Shown: positions 58,970 through 64,000 of the stretch, one piece after another
Position numbering within the stretch: the stretch's first letter is position 1
Layout of the letters: every line of letters begins with the position of its first letter
Origin: Vanessa cardui
Taxonomy: Eukaryota > Arthropoda > Insecta > Lepidoptera > Nymphalidae
Direction of reading: 5' to 3'
DNA length: 64,000 nt
Assembly (NCBI RefSeq): GCF_905220365.1
Contig: NC_061131.1
Location: 12,747,318-12,811,317 of the forward strand
Notes under the pieces: generated by a model
What the model saw: the letters and a program-made list of their open reading frames with translations, nothing else
The model's database searches: none
Told to the model about the DNA's origin: nothing
Position numbers and translations under genes: made by a program

Positions 58970-59079
58970 CTTTCCTGTATTCGACTCAAATTTATAAAGC
59001 CTTAATCCAGGGTTTGATATGCTACCAGCACCACGAGGAGTCAACGAAGGTGCTAGAAGGGCCCAGGATACTGGTCGAC
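58970..59079 (-). CDS. SMPDL3-like phosphodiesterase, exon
   Basis: Between TTGTTACAG| and |GTAAGTTA. Phase 1 in (completing GGT from G|GT) and 0 out. RPVSWALLAPSLTPRG and NPGLRLYKFESNTGK match the conserved 'APS-TP ... NPG-R-Y' segment of the acid sphingomyelinase family. Confidence 0.92.
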
Positions 59080-59114
59080 CTGTAACAAATGTGTTGTATA
59101 ATTTCTAGTACATA

Positions 59115-59425
59115 AAAATATGAGTGGCCCAGTTGTTAGAACGCGTGCATCTTATCCGATGATTGCGGGTTCAAACCCAGGCAAGCACCACTGAATATTT
59201 ATGTTAATATGTATTTTTTAATTCATCTCGTGCTCGGCGGTGAAGGTAAACATCGTGAGGAAACCTGCATCTTTTTAATCTCATCGAAATTCTGCCGAAT
59301 GTGCATTCCACCAACCCGCATTGGAACAGCGTGTTGGAATATGTTCCAAACCCTTTCCTTAATGAAGGAGGAGGCCTTAGCGCAGCAGTGGAAATTTACA
59401 GGCTGTTACTTTACTATACTTATAT
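59115..59425 (+). mobile_element. Full-length SINE with CTTTA-type tail
   Basis: Head GAGTGGCCCAGTTGTTAGAA, GCGGGTTCAAACCCAGGCAA, complete body, tail GCTGTTACTTTACTATACTT. It lies antisense in the intron of the SMPDL3-like gene. Confidence 0.92.
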
Positions 59426-59472
59426 TAAAGTATAAATAAAATTTCATCATGTATATAGTACATTACGCAAAG

Positions 59473-59475
<3 letters not shown>

Positions 59476-59533
<58 letters not shown>
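59476..59533. repeat. (TA)n microsatellite
   Basis: About 28 uninterrupted TA units. Such tracts can extrude cruciforms and are length-variable. Confidence 0.95.
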
Positions 59534-59534
<1 letters not shown>

Positions 59535-59544
59535 CATATTATTT

Positions 59545-59727
59545 TCGGTTGTATTGGCGCAGAAGGAAAATGTTGTGAGGTAACCTGCATGTATCGGATA
59601 AAATTGTACCACATGAGTACCTACAAAGCCGCAATGAAGAAGCGTTGCGGAATAAGCTCCAAATCCTCTTAATATAAGATGGCGCCATTTCCCAGCAGTG
59701 AGACATTTACAGGCTGTTACTTATGTT
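59545..59727 (+). mobile_element. Diverged, headless SINE copy
   Basis: GGAAAATGTTGTGAGGTAAC, CCTGCATGTATCGGATAAAA, AGCCGCAATGAAGAAGCGTT, CCCAGCAGTGAGACATTTAC and AGGCTGTTACTT follow the SINE body with many substitutions. Confidence 0.75.
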
Positions 59728-59856
59728 CTTTAGAATTCCAGGAAAATAAGTAATTATTAATGCTTATACAGATGTTATTATTTTTAAAAATATTCATATA
59801 ATAAGTAAGAGCAAAACTTTTAGCGAAGCTTAATACAATGAGCTAGTATACTCAAA

Positions 59857-60000
59857 ATCAGAATCAAAATAAACTTTATTCAAGTAGGCTTTTACAAACA
59901 CTTTTGTATCGTCATTTAACAATTGAGTGAAGCTACCATCGTTTCGGAAAGTAGATTCTACCGAGAAGAACCGGCAAGAAACTCAGTAGTTATTCTTCTT
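59857..60000 (+). repeat. Dispersed repeat family G
   Basis: AATCAAAATAAACTTTATTC, AAGTAGGCTTTTACAAACAC, GTCATTTAACAATTGAGTGA, TAGATTCTACCGAGAAGAAC and CGGCAAGAAACTCAGTAGTT. A common lepidopteran repeat. The parent element is not known to me. Confidence 0.75.
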
Positions 60001-60477
60001 CAAACATTTAAAATTTAAGGCGATACTGATTGTGAAATAATTAAATAAATAAAACACATATATTTGTTTCAAAGGAATTATAGTATAATAAACAAAGTAA
60101 ATAACATAATCAATTTACAAACACATCGTTTTAATTATATAAAATTATTTATTTGTTTTCATACGAAATATCTTAATTTACGTTTTCAGAATACTCTTTC
60201 AATAAAATAAATAATATTTCTGAATTACTCCATAAAATGAATTAATTAACACGTTGTTTGTGAACGCGTCAAAGCTTTACTTGTCATTGTATTTACTGTG
60301 TGACAAGTGAAAATAAGGATTTGTATCTATTTATTCGTATTCGAGTGTACTCTTTTTTATGTTTACTGAAACTGCTATATAAAATCTAAATAAGGTTTAT
60401 AGTACGTTACTCAGATAGAGAGCGTTTATTAAAAGAGTTTTTGTTTTTATTTTAATGATTTGAAATATTATAAATCA

Positions 60478-60750
60478 CTTGGTGGTAGGGCTTTGTGCAA
60501 GCCGCCTGGGTAGGTAGCAAGCCCGTCTGGGTAGTTACCACTCATCAGTTATTCTACCGCCAAATAACAGTAGTCAGTATTGTTGTGTTCCGGTTTGAAG
60601 GGTGAGTGAGACAGTGTAACTACAGGCACAGGGGACATAACATCTTAGTTCCCAAGGTTGGTGCGTCATTGTCCATGGGTGATGGTGGCCACTTACCATC
60701 AGGAGGCCCATATGCTCGTCCGCCAACCTATACCATAAAAAAAATACTAA
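60478..60750 (-). repeat. Dispersed repeat family C, best-preserved copy
   Basis: Plus strand: TTGGTGGTAGGGCTTTGTGC, a short internal duplication of the GGGTAG(G/T)TA block, TACCGCCAAATAACAGTAGT, GTAACTACAGGCACAGGGGA, GGTGATGGTGGCCACTTACC, CATATGCTCGTCCGCCAACC and a final ATACCATAAAAAAAAT. Confidence 0.85.
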
Positions 60751-60979
60751 GCAAGTGATTTATTAAATAAAGCCTAAATGAAGTCGTATCATTCCTAATA
60801 CGTTTATTAAATAAAGTAAATAGCACACAAATGTACACTAATAGTTTTTTAGTATATTATTTTTGTTTCCTACTGTAAAAATCTGCTAAAATTATTAGAA
60901 TTACCAACATTATTTCATCGGGTAATATAGGCAACAAGTCAATGACGTAATTGGTAATGGATAAAAAATTTAATATACT

Positions 60980-61166
60980 AGTAGTCGCCCGCGGCTTCGC
61001 CTGCGTTTTAGGGTGTTGTCTTGTGCTAGGCAAAAAGGTAGCCTATAATATCCTTTCTTGGAGTTCAAGTTTGCTTCATAACAAATTTCATTAAATTCCG
61101 TTTGATCGTGAAAGAGCATCAGACAGACAGAGTTGATTTCACATTAATAATATTAATATAGATTGA
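60980..61166 (-). repeat. Short Helitron-like repeat family D, minus
   Basis: ATACTAGTAGTCGCCCGCGG, GTAGCCTATAATATCCTTTC, TTGGAGTTCAAGTTTGCTTC, CATCAGACAGACAGAG and CACATTAATAATATTAATAT. It ends about 20 bp from an exon boundary of the SMPDL3-like gene. Confidence 0.78.
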
Positions 61167-61185
61167 AATTGATCACATTACATAC

Positions 61186-61384
61186 CTTCACTATAAATAA
61201 GTCTAAATGTATCTGCATGCCGGTGCCCATAAAATTGCCCAGCAATGACGTCACTGAAGGCTCTGATCACATGCAGCAGTCTTGCGTTTGCGGTTGGCGT
61301 CAGCTCACCCCCACCTGCCGCTGAAGAACTACCGGCATTATGCCGTTCTTCAACGCCAGGTCCTGCATGAGCTACCAGGTATAC
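61186..61384 (-). CDS. SMPDL3-like phosphodiesterase, exon with the GHxH metal site
   Basis: Between TTTTCATAG| and |GTATG, phase 0 in and 1 out. VYLVAHAGPGVEE carries the conserved His of 'V-L-(S/A)H-PPG'. SDVIAGQFYGHRHADTF contains the GHxH motif that binds a metal in this calcineurin-like phosphoesterase family. A low-complexity insert (AGSSSAAGGGELTP) lies between the two. Confidence 0.95.
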
Positions 61385-61457
61385 CTATGAAAATGTATTA
61401 ATGATTAATAATAAAATATTTATATATTTACCATAAAATTGAAGGTAGCGCTTTTAC

Positions 61458-61624
61458 CATTTCATTTTTCCTCCTAGCCTTGCTTAGAACATGTTCCAGC
61501 CATTCCCACTGCGATCTTCCTCTATGAGGTCCATCAGTTTTGGCCGCCCCACCAGCCCAGAGCACACTATTTAGTACTACTATTCGTAACCTGCTATGTG
61601 ACTGTTCAATTGTGTAATATCCTC
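61458..61624 (-). CDS. SMPDL3-like phosphodiesterase, exon
   Basis: Between CACTTTTAG| and |GTAAAAG, phase 1 in and 0 out. Encodes GYYTIEQSHSRLRIVVLNS (family: GYY ... LR-ISLNT) and QWEWLEHVLSKARRKNEM (family: QWEWLE--L). The flanking introns are only 73 and 83 bp. Confidence 0.93.
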
Positions 61625-61707
61625 CTAAAAGTGAGACGTAAAATCTTAAAATGCACTTCAACGACAGAGATAGATATATATTCGTTCAAAGTTGGCGATA
61701 AGTTTAC

Positions 61708-61913
61708 CAGTTTCAAAAGTCTGCAGCGCTTCCGTTGGCAGCCACTGCATCCACATATCGACTAATTTTCTAGACGGCGGTGGATCATTGTGCCCCAGAG
61801 CTGGGAAAACAAACTGGCTGCTGAACGTACGACTGAGAATATCGGTCACATTCCTGACAGCCTCCAACTTAATTTCCTCGTTCAGATGCTCCATCGATGA
61901 TGATAAGATGTCT
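61708..61913 (-). CDS. SMPDL3-like phosphodiesterase, first visible exon with altered catalytic motif
   Basis: It starts after TTATCGCAG|, with the first base completing a codon, and ends at ACTG|GTAAAC. Together the six exons give about 354 residues of one protein, a secreted or GPI-anchored phosphodiesterase of the acid sphingomyelinase family. Substrates for the family include sphingomyelin (ASM) and nucleotides or cyclic dinucleotides (SMPDL3), but the substrate here cannot be told. This exon encodes RNVTDILSRTF, then FPALGHNDPPP, where the family has GNH(D/E). The Asn and His of the catalytic motif appear in swapped order. MWMQWLPTEALQTFETG follows the family pattern. Exons with the N-terminal metal ligands lie beyond the right edge or were not found. 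Confidence 0.93.
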
Positions 61914-63700
61914 CTGCGATAAAAAATATAACTTCAAGACCTCGGAGTCTCAACTTGTAAAACTACTTGAAATGTTTTTACTTATGGCTGAAGTTTGCTT
62001 TAAGTGTTTCACAAATAGGTTTTGATACCCGTAAAAACTTTGCGCCATCAAACAAACTTCTGGAAATTTTGACAAAGATATCTGTATTCTGATTTACATA
62101 GTTCGGTCTAGATTTTAGACTTCATTATTTTTTTGTTTAATATAAACATAACCAATCAATTTCTATCCTAAATAATGTACTCTAAAAAACTTCATAAAGT
62201 AAATTTTATCTAAAATAAAGAACAAAAAGATGTTGGTTTTGTTATTTATTGCATATTAATTCGATTTTGAATCTATTAAAACGACGAGATAGCCTCCTTT
62301 TGTTAACAGTATATTAGCTACCACAAACGATCGCATAAGCGGTCAGAAGCCAGATGTTGCAGCGACCATTACTCAGAATAATGTCCGTAATTGTGTGACC
62401 AAACATTATCGGCTGAATGTGGAGATTTATTAATGAAGATAGTATACTGACCATTAGCGAGATAAAGCTACGCTGGAGTTGGGGTAATTATTCTTTGGAA
62501 TTGTGCTTGGGGTTTTAATGCTTACTGAATGAAATTATTTCAGTCGTCCTCCTTTTAACAACAAAGGAGCGAATGTAATTCAATATACGTGATTGAAGTG
62601 AAACGTTTTTTCATTAAAACGTTACACAAAGAAACGTTGCACTAAAATTAAATCTTATGATTTTACTCTGTGACTTAATTATTTATTACGCATCTGTCAT
62701 TGCTAATGCACTTTACTGGTTGGTTATGGACCCAGGAGATATAAAAGTATACAAGTGTCCGTTCAAACACATTTGCAATTTTAAAGTCTGGAAGTCTAAA
62801 GGGACATCAATTCAGTGCGACTGGAGACAGATCTGACATAACGTGATTTTCGAAAGCGGAATGTACGAGTAATACTAACCTCGTACAAACTTTAATCTAC
62901 TACTGAGAATTACATGAAACAATTTACAACTGATTCTAGTCTCGAACTCAGAACTTTCAAATATTCGAAATTTCTTTTCAATTTTTCCTTAAAATTTGAT
63001 TTATAGTTTATTTACGACGTTATATAAAAGAGAATATCTGCATTTTGTTTTTGATTAAACCGTCACAGATACTTGGATGTAATAATTTCATAATGGCAGT
63101 TATAACAACAATACAATAACATCAGGTCATTGTGATACTAACTACTTATTCATACAATGGAAATCGTAATCATATCCGTATCAATAATGTAACAATGCAT
63201 CATATTAGAAATACTTATAAGCTATACGTATATTGTATTGCAAATAATTTGTCACATACAGGAAACCGATACATTGCCCCTTGTCATTGTGTAATGAGAA
63301 TAGATCATCGACATCAATAGTTCACTCATTTTCATTCCGTTTGTTCTCAATTGAATGAAATGAGTTATATAATGTTTGAAAATGTTTTGTTTGTAACTGA
63401 GTGAAACTAATATATTTACTGAATGTACAGTCAGAATAAGAAAACCTTTGTCAGTTTTCAAATTCATTCCTTTATCAAGACTTTAACTCTTAGTACCTTT
63501 TGAATCTAAATATTAAATCATTAAGACGGAATAAGATTCGATCGGTAAAGCAAATTATCGCTCACACTGAACACACGAAAATAGATCTTAAGGTGACGAA
63601 TCTTTTCTTACCTCGGCTGTACATGTCTAGATTAAATAGAGTAACATTTGAAGGCAATTTGTACATAACATGTGTTCAATAAAATTAATGAACTAAAGCA
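61914..63700. other. Probably intronic or intergenic; no gene recognised
   Basis: AT-rich. I searched the minus strand for the family's upstream motifs (D-H-D and TGD) and saw none, so the next exon of the SMPDL3-like gene should be right of the window. Confidence 0.45.
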
Positions 63701-63880
63701 TGACTATTAAAGGATTGAATGTGATACATCTTTGTACACACATTTATTATTTAAATAATCGGTTCACAGGTTTATATTTATTTTGAAAGCATAGTTAAGG
63801 GTGTTGAGGTTCAGTCAAACTATTTTTAAAGTGCATCATTATACAAACCCAGTCCACAACACAAATTCTAGTGTGTCCGG

Positions 63881-64000
63881 ATGTCGCTCCGCCATGAATG
63901 CAGCGGCGCTTTGTATAAGTGGCCACGAGCTGTCACATGTGTGGTCGCGGTGGCGTCCGTTGCGGTGACTGTGTTCGCTATTACCACGATTGTGTTTACA
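63881..64000 (+). CDS. Possible first exon of a signal-anchor membrane protein (cut by window edge)
   Basis: ATG at 63881 (TCCGGATG context) opens 40 codons to the window end: a short hydrophilic, basic start (MSLRHECSGALYKWPR) and then about 24 hydrophobic residues (AVTCVVAVASVAVTVFAI...). That is the look of a type II signal anchor. The segment is markedly GC- and CpG-rich. An arthropod-type initiator TCAGT lies at 63811. The opposite strand is also open for about 40 codons, so coding is not certain. No family can be named. Confidence 0.4.
   Translation, partial: MSLRHECSGALYKWPRAVTCVVAVASVAVTVFAITTIVFT

Larger units (their letters stand above)
59080..61185 (-). other. Intron of the SMPDL3-like gene, filled with repeats
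   Basis: Contains two SINEs, a long (TA)n tract, and copies of families G, C and D, each listed separately. Confidence 0.8.

Noticed and set aside
1..64000. CRISPR arrays, operons or other prokaryotic features
   Set aside because: No regularly spaced short repeats or bacterial gene organisation. Introns and SINEs show the DNA is eukaryotic.

Overview
The window looks like a piece of a butterfly nuclear genome, probably a brush-footed (nymphalid) butterfly. It is AT-rich, carries spliced protein-coding exons, and is densely packed with repeat families I associate with Lepidoptera, above all a tRNA-headed SINE resembling the Metulj family of Heliconius. The assignment is inferred from repeat content and is not proven.

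Layout. 1-1014 is the integrase end of a Ty3/gypsy-type LTR retrotransposon, followed by a possible polypurine tract and 3' LTR with tandem repeats (about 1580-3250). 4740-9710 holds scattered repeats and a perfect hairpin. 9872-14684 is the most striking object: a complete, apparently intact DIRS-type tyrosine-recombinase retrotransposon. It has inverted terminal repeats, a spliced Gag-like gene, a long RT-RNase H-methyltransferase-like ORF, a tyrosine recombinase ORF, and an internal complementary region that copies its own circle junction. It sits inside a SINE copy, where a 4-base ATTA appears on both sides. 16015-16620 is a SINE inserted in a SINE. 17168-20015 is a decayed Jockey/CR1-type LINE inserted in a short Helitron-like repeat. 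21170-24292 is a nearly full-length RTE-clade LINE broken by three stops and one frameshift. 24300-55500 is mostly intergenic or intronic sequence with SINEs, short Helitron-like repeats, a hAT-type MITE with 8-bp target duplication, and hairpins. 55540-61913, on the minus strand, carries six phase-matched exons forming the C-terminal part of one host gene, an acid sphingomyelinase-like phosphodiesterase (SMPDL3-like) with a GPI-anchor-like tail. At the right edge (63881-64000, plus strand) a possible first exon encodes a signal-anchor membrane protein.

How the parts work together. In the DIRS element, Gag would package the RNA, RT-RNase H would copy it, and the recombinase would insert a circular DNA. 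The terminal repeats and internal region provide the templates for completing that circle. The host gene encodes a secreted or surface metallophosphoesterase. Its introns hold several of the same repeats found elsewhere, so the transposons have colonised the gene without obviously breaking it.
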